Positions 9,174 to 17,069 of a stretch of 33,312 nucleotides of DNA are shown here, piece after piece. The stretch's first letter is position 1. Every line of letters begins with the position of its first letter. The translations under genes were made by a program, and so were the position numbers. This stretch comes from Muribaculaceae bacterium (lineage in GTDB: Bacteria; Bacteroidota; Bacteroidia; Bacteroidales; Muribaculaceae): the NCBI GenBank assembly GCA_017545095.1, contig JAFYCU010000013.1, positions 1-33,312 of the forward strand, read 5' to 3'. The notes under the pieces are model-generated. The model was not told the origin of the DNA. It saw nothing but the letters and a program-made list of their open reading frames with translations, and did not search any database.

Positions 9174-9240
9174 ACAAATGAGGAACGAATTGTGATTTTG
9201 TACTTCGAGATGCAGCCCACCTTCGGCGCAGCCAAAGGTA
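9143..9240 (-). repeat. 90-bp promoter/hairpin repeat unit upstream of cvpA
   Basis: Two TACCTTTG boxes lie exactly 90 bp apart (9233-9240 and 9143-9150). Between them, read on the minus strand, come a short GC hairpin, the stretch GCTGCATCTCG, and a large hairpin: perfect 12-bp arms 9163-9174 and 9196-9207 (CGAAGTACAAAA and complement) around a 21-nt loop. The order, spacing and parts of the sequence match the repeats at 25914-26101 and 30867-31064, but the stem arms differ while remaining complementary. Confidence 0.7.
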
Positions 9241-9262
9241 CACAATAATGCACAATGCACAT
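9233..9262 (-). promoter_or_regulatory. Distal promoter box with GTGCATT repeat, cvpA side
   Basis: Read on the minus strand, GTGCATTGTGCATTATTGTG runs straight into TACCTTTG (9240-9233). The same block with TATCTTTG stands before the UbiA gene at 14716-14746. No good TTTG -33 box is seen, so activity is less certain than for the proximal box. Confidence 0.5.
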
Positions 9263-9284
9263 TTGTTTTGTGATGAGACACTAG

Positions 9285-9340
9285 GCTAGGGAATCTGAGG
9301 AATTTAGGGAGTCTAGGGCTTATAGGAAACTTCTTAGTTA
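9285..9340. repeat. Degenerate 9-bp tandem repeat between cvpA and the GH97 gene
   Basis: About five imperfect 9-bp units of the type CTAGGGAAT / CTGAGGAAT / TTAGGGAGT / CTAGGGCTT / ATAGGAAAC. It sits between two divergent GTGCATT-type promoter blocks and encodes nothing. Confidence 0.55.
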
Positions 9341-9366
9341 TTCTCGCTTCTCGCCACACTAAAAAA

Positions 9367-9410
9367 TTGTGCATTGTGCATTGCGCATTGTGCATTAATT
9401 TGTAACTTTG
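9367..9410 (+). promoter_or_regulatory. Promoter of the GH97 gene in a GTGCATT repeat
   Basis: Four near-copies of TTGTGCA / TTGCGCA precede TAACTTTG (9403-9410). An ATTG at 9380-9383 lies 19 bp upstream in the -33 position. The GH97 start codon is 50 bp downstream; there is no Shine-Dalgarno sequence, as usual for the phylum. Confidence 0.65.
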
Positions 9411-9460
9411 CAGTCCAAGAGAGTTTCGGACATTAATCTATCAAAAAAATACAGAACGCA

Positions 9461-11452
9461 ATGAAAAGAACGTTTTTTGCTTTGATGAGCCTTGCGCTGG
9501 TGTCGCTGGGTGTGTGTGCCGCGAGTGTGCCGACGTTGTCATCGCCCAATGGCCGGTTGCAGGTGCAGTGCGCTGTGAACAACAATGGTGCACTGGAGTT
9601 TACGGTGACGAGTAATGGCCGCGTGGTGGTTGCACCCACCTGCCCCGCGATGACGCTTCAAGGTGGCCGTGTGCTGGGTCAGCGCGTGAAGGTGAAGAAA
9701 ACCGCCATCACACCGCAACGCTTTGATGCTGCCACGCCCATCTACAAGAAAGACCGCGTGTCGCTGTCCTACAACCTGCTCACCGTGAACTGCGGCGACT
9801 ACGATGTGCAATTCCGTGCCTACGACCAGGGCGTGGCCTACCGCTTCGTGACGCGCCTGCGCGACTCAGTGACGGTGGTGAGCGAGGACACGCGTTTTGC
9901 GCTTCCCGCCGACTGCCAGACGTGGATGGCTCCTGCCAACTCGCGCTTCGACAGCCCCGATTTCCGCGTGCAGGCCTTCTGCTCCTTCGAGAACACCTAC
10001 ATTCACGCTCCGCTCTCGCAGCAGAGCCGCACCCACCTGAGCCTATGCCCCGTGCTGGTGGACCTGCCTGGTGGCGGACGCATGCTTCTGGGCGAGTACA
10101 ACGTGCGCGACTACCCCGGCATGTTCATGCTGCCCGACGATGGCCATGTGGTGAAAGCCTTCTTCCAGCCTGTGGTGGCGCGCCAGCATCAGGGCGGGCA
10201 CAACAACCTGCAGATGATTGCCGATGAGTGGCACAACTACATCGCCCGCACCGCCGGCCGCCGTGCATTCCCATGGCGCATGATGCTGGTGGCCGACAAC
10301 GACGCCGACCTGCTCACCTGCGACATACCCCGCTCGCTGGCCGACGCTCCCAAGGTGGACGGCTCCTGGGTGCGCCCCGGCAAAGTGGCGTGGGACTGGT
10401 GGAACGACTGGAACCTGACCGGTGTGGACTTCGAGACCGGTGTGAACGATGCCACTTATAAATATTACATCGACTTTGCCTCGCGCAATGGCATCGAATA
10501 TGTGATCCTCGACGAGGGCTGGGCGGTGAACAAGCAGGCCGACCTCATGCAGGTGGTGCCGGAAATACACCTCGAAGAGCTGGTGGCCTATGCTCGCGAG
10601 CGCGGTGTGGACCTGGTGCTGTGGGCAGGCTACAAGGCTTTTCTGCGCGACATGGAAGGCGTGTGCCGACACTACAGCCAGATGGGTATCAAAGGCTTCA
10701 AGATCGACTTTATGGACCGCAACGACCAGGAGGTGATGCGCTTCCTCGAGGATGCCGCACGCATGTGTGCCAAGTATCACCTGTTCTGCGACTTCCACGG
10801 TGCCCCGGCCCCGCAGGGACTCACTGCCACATTCCCCAATGTGCTCAATTTCGAGGCAGTGGCCGGCCTTGAGCAGGTGAAATGGAGCGATGCCAAGGAA
10901 TTCGACGAGGTGCCGCACGAGACTGTGCTGCCCTTTATCCGTCAGGTGGTGGGGCCGATGGACTACACCCAGGGAGCCATGCGCAATGCCACCAAGGACA
11001 ACTTCTACCCCTGCTACAACCAGCCCATGAGCCACGGCACGCGTGCAAGGCAGCTGGCATTGTACATGATTCTGGAGTCACCGTTCAACATGCTGTGCGA
11101 CACACCCACACAGTATGAGGCCAACCAGCCGTGTACCGACTTCATCGCCTCGCTGCCCGTGGTGTGGGACGAGACGCGTGTGTTGGCTGCCAAAGTGGGC
11201 GAATATGTGGTGATGGCACGCCGCAAGGGCAACGACTGGTATATTGGCGGCATCACCAACTGGCAGGCCCGCGATGTAGAGGTGGACCTCTCGATGATGG
11301 CTGGCCGCAAGGTGGAAATCATCACCGACGGCGTGAATGCCGACCGCCATGCCGAGGACTATGTGCGCCGCACCATCACCGCCTCGGCTTCGGCCTTGAA
11401 GGTACACTTAGCATCAGGAGGCGGCGTCGCTCTTCGCGTGCTGCCCGAGTAG
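9461..11452 (+). CDS. GH97 family alpha-glycosidase, exported
   Basis: 663 residues with an N-terminal signal peptide (MKRTFFALMSLALVSLGVCA), so periplasmic or surface. The GH97 layout is complete: an N-terminal beta-sandwich (about 25-270), a (beta/alpha)8 barrel with GKVAWDWWNDWN, EYVILDEGW, GFKIDFMDRNDQ and NFEAVAGLE, and a C-terminal beta domain. Asp416 in KIDFMDRND and Glu465 in NFEAVAG fall where the retaining GH97 enzymes keep nucleophile and acid/base (Asp415/Glu470 in the characterised Bacteroides alpha-galactosidase, from memory), which argues for a retaining alpha-galactosidase-type enzyme rather than an inverting SusB-type glucosidase; this is inference. It is a lone gene with its own promoter; no SusC/SusD pair is nearby. 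Its last 77 bp overlap the convergent gene at 11376-13829. Confidence 0.93.
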   Translation: MKRTFFALMSLALVSLGVCAASVPTLSSPNGRLQVQCAVNNNGALEFTVTSNGRVVVAPTCPAMTLQGGRVLGQRVKVKKTAITPQRFDAATPIYKKDRVSLSYNLLTVNCGDYDVQFRAYDQGVAYRFVTRLRDSVTVVSEDTRFALPADCQTWMAPANSRFDSPDFRVQAFCSFENTYIHAPLSQQSRTHLSLCPVLVDLPGGGRMLLGEYNVRDYPGMFMLPDDGHVVKAFFQPVVARQHQGGHNNLQMIADEWHNYIARTAGRRAFPWRMMLVADNDADLLTCDIPRSLADAPKVDGSWVRPGKVAWDWWNDWNLTGVDFETGVNDATYKYYIDFASRNGIEYVILDEGWAVNKQADLMQVVPEIHLEELVAYARERGVDLVLWAGYKAFLRDMEGVCRHYSQMGIKGFKIDFMDRNDQEVMRFLEDAARMCAKYHLFCDFHGAPAPQGLTATFPNVLNFEAVAGLEQVKWSDAKEFDEVPHETVLPFIRQVVGPMDYTQGAMRNATKDNFYPCYNQPMSHGTRARQLALYMILESPFNMLCDTPTQYEANQPCTDFIASLPVVWDETRVLAAKVGEYVVMARRKGNDWYIGGITNWQARDVEVDLSMMAGRKVEIITDGVNADRHAEDYVRRTITASASALKVHLASGGGVALRVLPE

Positions 11453-13829
11453 TGTCGAGCGGCGGTGGCGGTAGCGGAACATGCTTGAGCAGCACAAAGT
11501 GGCTGTCTTCATACACCGGCTGATAGTTGTGCTCTTGCAGCCAGGCATTGAGCACAGCGAGTTTGCGGTTGTCCTGATAGGTGTTCTGCGTGCCGTAGTC
11601 GGTCAGGTAGGTCTCGCTCGGCTCACCCCACTGCCCGCCAAGGGTGTTGAACTTCTGCCTCAGCACCAATGGCAACTCACTCCATTGCGCCTTGGCGAGG
11701 CGCGACTTCAGCATGTCGGCACTAAGCTGCTCCACCCACGAGCATCCTATGTAGGGGTGCGTGTGGGTGAGGTAGTTCATCAGGGGTATGCTGCCATAGG
11801 CCATCAGCGTGGAGTCGGGTTTCACATAGGGCTTGATGCCCTGGAGCAGCGTGTTGAGCACCTCGGCACGCTCGCGGGTGGTGTAGATGTGTGCGGCCCG
11901 CTCGTTGTTCACAGTGTAGCGTTTGTCGAGCAGCGACCCGCTGTCGAAGTAAGCCCCACCGGTGACCATGCGCACGGCACACACGGCGAGCAGCACCACG
12001 GGCAACGCCCGCCGGCAGCGCATCGTCCACCACAAGCCAGCCACCGGGGCCGCCATCCAGCACACGATGGTGCCGTTGTTGTATGCCCCGTCGCTGCCCA
12101 TCGGCATCACCAGCATCATGCCCAAGCCCATCACCGCCAGCCAGGTGCGCTCCTCGCGGCGGCAATGAATCATGATGCCCACACAGCCTATCAGACACAT
12201 TGCCCACATGGGCTCCAAGGGATGCATGCGCCAGGTGAACCACACCATCAGAGCCACCGCAGCGGTCTTCACGGCCAGCGACAGCCATCGCGAGCCACGA
12301 CGCTCATGCGCCCACCAATAGGCCACCACAGGCACGGCGAGCTTCAACAGCGTCCACAGACCCGTGCCGTAGAACCGCAGCTGGGTCATCATCATCTGGC
12401 CCGTGGTGTGCGAGGCGGTGCCACTGGTGTCGACCGCCATCGCTTGCAGGTCGTCAAACACATCGCTGAATGCCGAGTAATGGGAGTGGGGCATTGATAT
12501 GATTGTGAAGCAAACAGCTATAAGGCCGCTCATGAGGAATAGCATGCTCTCGCTAATGGCCAATAACCAGTCGCGATGGGTTTTGAACGCCTGAAAAAGC
12601 AGCGGCATAGCCACCATCGACAGCCCCAGCACATTGGGAATGCGCACCAGCACGTTGAGCCCCGCCATGAGGCCGGCCAACATAATCAAGAACGGCTGCC
12701 GCTTGACAATCCCGTTCCACAGCGCCGTGATGGCCCCCACATAGAGCACAATGGTGCACAAGTCGTAGCTGAGCGTGTAGGGCGGTGCTATAAAGGTGAC
12801 CACCACCAGTGCGCAGCCCAGCGTAATCGACGGCTCGTTGATGCGACCTCGCAATCCTTTCCAGATGATGATGGCACACAGCGTGTTGAGTGCCACGCCC
12901 ATGAGGCGCATACCGGCAATGCCCATCGAGGGCAGCCACCGCTGCAACGTGCCGCCAAGCACCCCGCTCAGGTAGTACATGAAATTGTATTCCACGCTTT
13001 GCGGATGCGTGAAAATGTTGTCGTAGAAGGTGAGGTAGAACCCGGCATCGGCCACGTCCATGCCGAAGAACACGCCCAGCAGCTGGTAGAGCACCAGCAG
13101 AGCGAGCACCGGCCAGAACAGCCGTCCCGGGTGACGCTCGAGCGTGGGCAGCATATCGCGCGGGGTAGTGAAATTGCGGTAATAAGCCTCGTGGGCATGG
13201 TCGAGCATCTCCTTGTCGCCCCGGCTGTCGCCATAGGCCACGATGCGGCTGTGTTCCACCTCGGGCATGAACTCCACCAGTCGCCGCCACTTCTCCGCGC
13301 CGTTGCAGTTGGGTGTGGCGAAGCGCCCGGTGAGCCGCTGCTGATCATCGACCTCGAGCTGCGTGCCCACCACGGGCACCCCTAGGCCGTCGAACCACGG
13401 CTTCACCCAATCGGTGACGCTGGCCGTGACCACCACCACCTGGTCGCCAGCATCAAGGGCATCGATCAGGGCCTGCACTGGCTCGTGGTTGAGATACTCG
13501 CCGTAGTTGTCCATGTTAAACGCCTGGCATCGGCGTTTGAACTCGTCATAGGGCATTCCGGCCACAAAATGGCCGATGAGCCGCTCCTTGGCCTTGTCGG
13601 CAGCGACCAGCCGCAGTTTGTAGCCCACCAGCCACGGCAGGCACACCAGCATTCCCCAGCAGTAGCGCCAGAAGCCGGCTATGAGTCGCAACACCCGTGG
13701 CAGCGAGTCGCAGGTGATGTAGGTGCCGTCGAAGTCCAGCACCACCACACGCTTCGTGCGGCTGTTGTCGGTCGCAGCCGACCATTGACGGTTTTCAAGC
13801 GGGATTTGCGACATAGATGATGAAGACAA
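11376..13829 (-). CDS. HAD-family phosphatase fused to a polytopic membrane domain
   Basis: 817 residues in two parts. Residues about 26-225 are a HAD phosphatase of the SerB-like IB type: the nucleophile and acid are Asp32 and Asp34 in VVLDFDGTYITCDS, the second motif is VVVVTASVTDW, and the metal motif is VAYGDSRGDKEML (Asp201, Asp205). Residues about 236-650 form a membrane domain with roughly ten hydrophobic segments. Its first outer loop carries an acidic MDVADAGFYLTFYDN stretch, resembling GT-C-type glycosyltransferases, though I cannot name the family. The upstream UbiA gene overlaps its start (35 bp from ATG 13829; 20 bp if the ATG at 13814 is used), implying coupled translation. A role in dephosphorylating a polyprenyl-phosphate-phosphoribose and transferring the pentose is inference. 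The Pro- and Arg-rich tail overlaps the GH97 gene antisense. Confidence 0.82.
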   Translation of the reverse strand: MSSSSMSQIPLENRQWSAATDNSRTKRVVVLDFDGTYITCDSLPRVLRLIAGFWRYCWGMLVCLPWLVGYKLRLVAADKAKERLIGHFVAGMPYDEFKRRCQAFNMDNYGEYLNHEPVQALIDALDAGDQVVVVTASVTDWVKPWFDGLGVPVVGTQLEVDDQQRLTGRFATPNCNGAEKWRRLVEFMPEVEHSRIVAYGDSRGDKEMLDHAHEAYYRNFTTPRDMLPTLERHPGRLFWPVLALLVLYQLLGVFFGMDVADAGFYLTFYDNIFTHPQSVEYNFMYYLSGVLGGTLQRWLPSMGIAGMRLMGVALNTLCAIIIWKGLRGRINEPSITLGCALVVVTFIAPPYTLSYDLCTIVLYVGAITALWNGIVKRQPFLIMLAGLMAGLNVLVRIPNVLGLSMVAMPLLFQAFKTHRDWLLAISESMLFLMSGLIAVCFTIISMPHSHYSAFSDVFDDLQAMAVDTSGTASHTTGQMMMTQLRFYGTGLWTLLKLAVPVVAYWWAHERRGSRWLSLAVKTAAVALMVWFTWRMHPLEPMWAMCLIGCVGIMIHCRREERTWLAVMGLGMMLVMPMGSDGAYNNGTIVCWMAAPVAGLWWTMRCRRALPVVLLAVCAVRMVTGGAYFDSGSLLDKRYTVNNERAAHIYTTRERAEVLNTLLQGIKPYVKPDSTLMAYGSIPLMNYLTHTHPYIGCSWVEQLSADMLKSRLAKAQWSELPLVLRQKFNTLGGQWGEPSETYLTDYGTQNTYQDNRKLAVLNAWLQEHNYQPVYEDSHFVLLKHVPLPPPPLDTTRAAREERRRLLMLSVPSRPKPRR

Positions 13830-14682
13830 AAGCCATCACCCAGCAGGCCAGGCAGGCTTGGATGAAACGATCGCGGGCGAGCACCTGCGTGGGGCTGCCG
13901 CTCTTGTTCTCCACCAGGGTGATTTGCAGGTAACGCAGGATGCCCGCCAGCACAAACACCGTGGTGCAGTAGATGTGGTGGTTGCCCAGCCGCGTGGTCA
14001 CCTCGTCGCTCATAGTATACATCATATAGGCCACGATGGTGATGGTGGCCACCATGGTCAGGGCCATATTAATGAAATCGATGTTGTAGCGTGCCGCCCC
14101 GCGCCGCACCACTTTTCCGCCCTCGGCTTGCAGCACCACATCGTCGCGCCGCTTGCCCAGCACCAGCAGCAAGGCGAGCAAGAACGTCATCACCACCAGC
14201 CATTGCGACAGCGCGATGCCCGTGGTGAGCGAACCGGCCTCGACACGCATCACATAGAACACCGCCACCACCAGCACATCGATGAGGCTCACATGCTTGA
14301 GCCACACGCTGTAGGCCACATTCAGTGCGAGATAGGCGGCCATGAGCCACATCATGCTGGGCGGCAGCAGCCACAGGGTGAGGGCAGCGGCAAGCGCCAC
14401 ACAAGCGGCACACGCTGCCCAGCCAGCCGGCACGCTCACCGCACCCGAAGCCAACGGACGGCGGCACTTCACGGGGTGCTGCGCATCGGCCTCGCGGTCG
14501 AGGATGTCGTTCAGGCAATACACCGCGCTGGCCGCCAGCGAAAACACCACGGCAGCCACAATGGCGAGCGTGAGCAGATGCACGTCAGTCATGCGTTGGC
14601 CAAAGAACAGCGGCAGCAGCACAAAGGCGTTTTTCACCCACTGCGCCGGGCGAAGCAATTGCAATATGGGAGGCAGTTTCAT
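13795..14682 (-). CDS. UbiA-family decaprenyl-phosphate phosphoribosyltransferase-like protein
   Basis: 295-residue integral membrane prenyltransferase of the UbiA superfamily, with about eight or nine helices. It begins LLRPAQWVKNAFVLLPLFFG, typical of the DPPR-synthase branch. The metal/diphosphate motif is NDxxDxxxD (Asn58, Asp59, Asp62, Asp66) in YCLNDILDREADAQHP. The second conserved patch is LVLGKRRDDV, as in enzymes that join polyprenyl phosphate to phosphoribosyl pyrophosphate. In actinobacteria this is the first step to decaprenylphosphoryl arabinose. I start at ATG 14682; the longer open frame from 14745 runs through the promoter. The gene overlaps the HAD/membrane fusion downstream. 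The polyprenyl chain length and end product here are unknown. Confidence 0.88.
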   Translation of the reverse strand: MKLPPILQLLRPAQWVKNAFVLLPLFFGQRMTDVHLLTLAIVAAVVFSLAASAVYCLNDILDREADAQHPVKCRRPLASGAVSVPAGWAACAACVALAAALTLWLLPPSMMWLMAAYLALNVAYSVWLKHVSLIDVLVVAVFYVMRVEAGSLTTGIALSQWLVVMTFLLALLLVLGKRRDDVVLQAEGGKVVRRGAARYNIDFINMALTMVATITIVAYMMYTMSDEVTTRLGNHHIYCTTVFVLAGILRYLQITLVENKSGSPTQVLARDRFIQACLACWVMAFVFIIYVANPA

Positions 14683-14715
14683 AGTTGTCAACAAGAGTCT
14701 ATGCGGTTCAAACTG

Positions 14716-14757
14716 CAAAGATACACAATAATGCACAATGCACACTGCACAATGCAG
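14716..14757 (-). promoter_or_regulatory. Promoter of the UbiA gene with GTGCATT repeat
   Basis: On the minus strand several GCATTGTGC-like words lead into TATCTTTG (14723-14716), 33 bp before the start codon. About 28 of 29 positions match the distal cvpA block at 9233-9261. A TTTG -33 box is not clear. Confidence 0.6.
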
Positions 14758-14829
14758 AATTTATTTTAGTGATGAGTGACGAGTCACGTTTAGCTCGGTT
14801 CTTGGTCACTTCACAATGGCGCGATGCGC

Positions 14830-14898
14830 GTACTGTCCAAGAGTTCCGATGTCTCCATGGTTTCCGTGCGTTCCGAGTGTTCCAGATGTTTGGTTTGT
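14830..14898. repeat. Degenerate 9-bp tandem repeat, GTTCCGATG type
   Basis: Imperfect 9-bp units (GTTCCGATG, TCTCCATGG, TTTCCGTGC, GTTCCGAGT, GTTCCAGAT) in the spacer 14769-15003. That spacer otherwise holds no gene. It lies next to a GTGCATT promoter block, as at 9285-9340. Confidence 0.5.
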
Positions 14899-15003
14899 TT
14901 AACACATCGGCTCATTTGTTAGTATTTCTATCCAGGGGAAACAAGGTGGTCGCCTTCAGCGACGATTAGTGTTGTGGATTGACAATCATGGTAACGTTAG
15001 CAA

Positions 15004-15060
15004 GTGAAGAACCAACGATGGCAACGCCAGTCGTTGGCGCTGCCATCATTGGTTCTTCAC
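15004..15060 (-). terminator. 57-nt near-perfect palindrome after the VWA gene
   Basis: Arms of about 26 nt (starting GTGAAGAACCAA and ending TTGGTTCTTCAC) pair almost completely, with only two internal mismatches around a tight loop. It lies 17 bp beyond the stop of the VWA gene at 15078 and probably ends that transcript, although no T-run follows on either strand; it may instead protect the 3' end of the mRNA. Confidence 0.55.
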
Positions 15061-15077
15061 TCAGCCGTAGTTGCGGC

Positions 15078-16826
15078 TCAGTTAGGACGGAAAGTTGCCG
15101 GGTTCTCGGCTGGATAACTCACGCGCGGGGCACTTGAGTGACCCTTGCTGGTGAGCTCGCCGATAATCGACTTCAGGATGTACTCGAAGTCGTTGAAGCC
15201 CTTGTTCAGGTTGGTCTCGTGAATCACATTCTTCCAGCCGTCCAGTGCGCTCCAGCTACCGCTGTTGCTGTCCGAGGTGCCGTTGGGAGCAAACAGGATC
15301 AGGCGTCGTCCCGAAGGCATTGCGTTCCACTGCTCGGCCAGAATATCCACGGTCAAACTGGTGTAGTAGCTGCCAACCAAGTAGGGGGCATCGGTCCAGA
15401 GGATGATCACCTGGCGGTGGTAGCCGTCGTCCACACCCCAGTCACTCTTGCTGAATGCCTTCTCCAGAGCCTCCAAGCCACTCTCGGGCGTGTCGCCTCC
15501 ACCATCGGCATACAGGCCGTTGACGAAGCTGTTGAATTCCGTGCGCTGGTCGGGCAGCAGGAATGTCTCACTTGTTTGCAACCACTTGGAGCCGTCCACG
15601 TTCTTGTCGCGATAACCAATCACCTGCGTGGTGAGGTCACGAAGCTCGATGCCCTCATCGGTGCAACAGTTCTTGAACAGGTCGTAGAACGCGATGGCGT
15701 TTTTCTTCACCGTGCTGATGATGTCCGACATACTGCCGGTGACATCGATGCACATCACCACATCCACCGTGAGCACGTTGTCGCCCGTGGTGAAGCGCTT
15801 GATGGTGGTGTCATAGACGATGCGCTCGCCCACGTTGGCATGCTTGAGCAGCAGGCCCGGGGTGTCGTCAATCACCTTGTAGTAGGCACGGTAGTAGTAG
15901 GTGGTGTTGGGCTTCAGACCGCGGAAATCGACGCTGAAGCTCAGTGCGTCGCCTCGCTGATGGCCCTCGCCCACATACTCGGCCTGCTCCAGCGTGAGCT
16001 TGCCGGGGTCGGCATCGCACACGATGCCATAGCTGCCGCAGTTGTCAAAGTCGGCCATCGGGCACCAGATGGTGGCGCTCAGCGTACACGACGAGCCGCC
16101 CACCTTGTAAGTGGCATTGCCGGTCCAGAGCATCAGCTCGCTCTGTGCGGTGATGTTGCTGTCGTACCAGTTGCCCGTGGTTTCGGCAAACCTGTAGCTG
16201 TTTTTCTCGGTTTTGTCGAGTTGCTCCAGCAACTCCTCGTTTTTCGCATAGCTTCCAGCCTCCGAAGCAGTGTTCTCAAACAGGCTGGCATAGGTGTTCA
16301 CGATGCTGTTGCCGGCCTTGCTGCGTCGCATGAGCTTGGCAGCGTTGGCGAGAATCGACTTAAAGGCATCGCTTCCCATACTCATCTCGCTGCGCTCATA
16401 GGGAATGCTGTCGAGCATCTGCACCGTCTTGCCATCATCGAAGACCAGCTCCAGAATGGTGTCGTTGGGGAAGCTGAAGTAAACCGTTCCCTTGCTGGTG
16501 ACCAGCTGGGTGGGCATTGCCCCCTTCTCGGCGGCGATGAGCGTAGCCGTCTGGCTGTTGTCGCGGGCCGACATATAGGTCACCGTGGCATAGCTGTCGT
16601 CCTCGCTGGCTCCGCGCCTCATGTTCTTACTGAAGCAGTAGTAGCCCGTCTTGTTCAGGTAAGCATTGTCCCACTCACCGATACCGCTCTCCACGCGAAC
16701 CACACCCTCGGTTTTCTCCAAAAGCTCGGCCTGGTTCGACTCGCTCTCCGATTTGCACGATGTCAGTGCCAGTGTGCCGGCCAGCAGGCCAAGGCACAGA
16801 TGTTGAATTGTCTTGTTATTAAGCAT
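15078..16826 (-). CDS. VWA-domain lipoprotein
   Basis: 582 residues with a lipoprotein signal peptide; the lipobox is LTSC with lipidated Cys24, so it is probably anchored in the outer membrane. Residues about 240-340 contain a fibronectin-III-like stretch (ending FRGLKPNTTYYYRAYYKV). Residues about 355-550 are a von Willebrand A domain with the MIDAS motif Asp361-x-Thr-Gly-Ser in VVMCIDVTGSMSD, and a later GGGDTPESGLEAL loop that supplies a second MIDAS threonine. The MIDAS set looks complete, so metal-dependent ligand binding is likely; the ligand is unknown. It begins at ATG 16826 and is transcribed alone from a TAGCTTTG box about 137 bp upstream. The short C-terminus ends in RPN with no sorting motif. 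Confidence 0.85.
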   Translation of the reverse strand: MLNNKTIQHLCLGLLAGTLALTSCKSESESNQAELLEKTEGVVRVESGIGEWDNAYLNKTGYYCFSKNMRRGASEDDSYATVTYMSARDNSQTATLIAAEKGAMPTQLVTSKGTVYFSFPNDTILELVFDDGKTVQMLDSIPYERSEMSMGSDAFKSILANAAKLMRRSKAGNSIVNTYASLFENTASEAGSYAKNEELLEQLDKTEKNSYRFAETTGNWYDSNITAQSELMLWTGNATYKVGGSSCTLSATIWCPMADFDNCGSYGIVCDADPGKLTLEQAEYVGEGHQRGDALSFSVDFRGLKPNTTYYYRAYYKVIDDTPGLLLKHANVGERIVYDTTIKRFTTGDNVLTVDVVMCIDVTGSMSDIISTVKKNAIAFYDLFKNCCTDEGIELRDLTTQVIGYRDKNVDGSKWLQTSETFLLPDQRTEFNSFVNGLYADGGGDTPESGLEALEKAFSKSDWGVDDGYHRQVIILWTDAPYLVGSYYTSLTVDILAEQWNAMPSGRRLILFAPNGTSDSNSGSWSALDGWKNVIHETNLNKGFNDFEYILKSIIGELTSKGHSSAPRVSYPAENPATFRPN

Positions 16827-16962
16827 AAGTTTAAAAATATGTTTTATGGGTTAAACAATATTGGCAGATTCTCTTGTTAGTGAGCGTTAAATTGATGTGA
16901 ATGTGGCTTTGTCGCGTCGGTGGCATTCAAGCCTCCCAGCACTGCCCCTTGTTTTTGAGCTG

Positions 16963-16970
16963 CAAAGCTA
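16963..16970 (-). promoter_or_regulatory. -7 box of the VWA lipoprotein gene
   Basis: TAGCTTTG on the minus strand (CAAAGCTA on the plus strand) with ATTG about 19 bp further upstream. The leader to the start codon would be about 137 nt. Confidence 0.5.
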
Positions 16971-17069
16971 CGTCTTTTGTTTCACTCGCCAATAGCTTGC
17001 TCTGATTTTTAACATAAGTTGTGTAATTCGCCACATCATTTAATCAATATCAACGAAATTGAGCCTTTG

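Noticed and set aside
9111..9255. N-terminal extension of the CvpA protein to 9255
   Set aside because: It would translate both promoter boxes and the hairpin repeat; the CvpA-like sequence begins at the ATG at 9111.
9461..11452. Polysaccharide utilisation locus
   Set aside because: No SusC/SusD pair, regulator or second glycosidase lies near the GH97 gene.
16827..17069. tRNA or small RNA in the spacer after the VWA gene start
   Set aside because: No cloverleaf or terminator-paired stem; only a -7 box was found.
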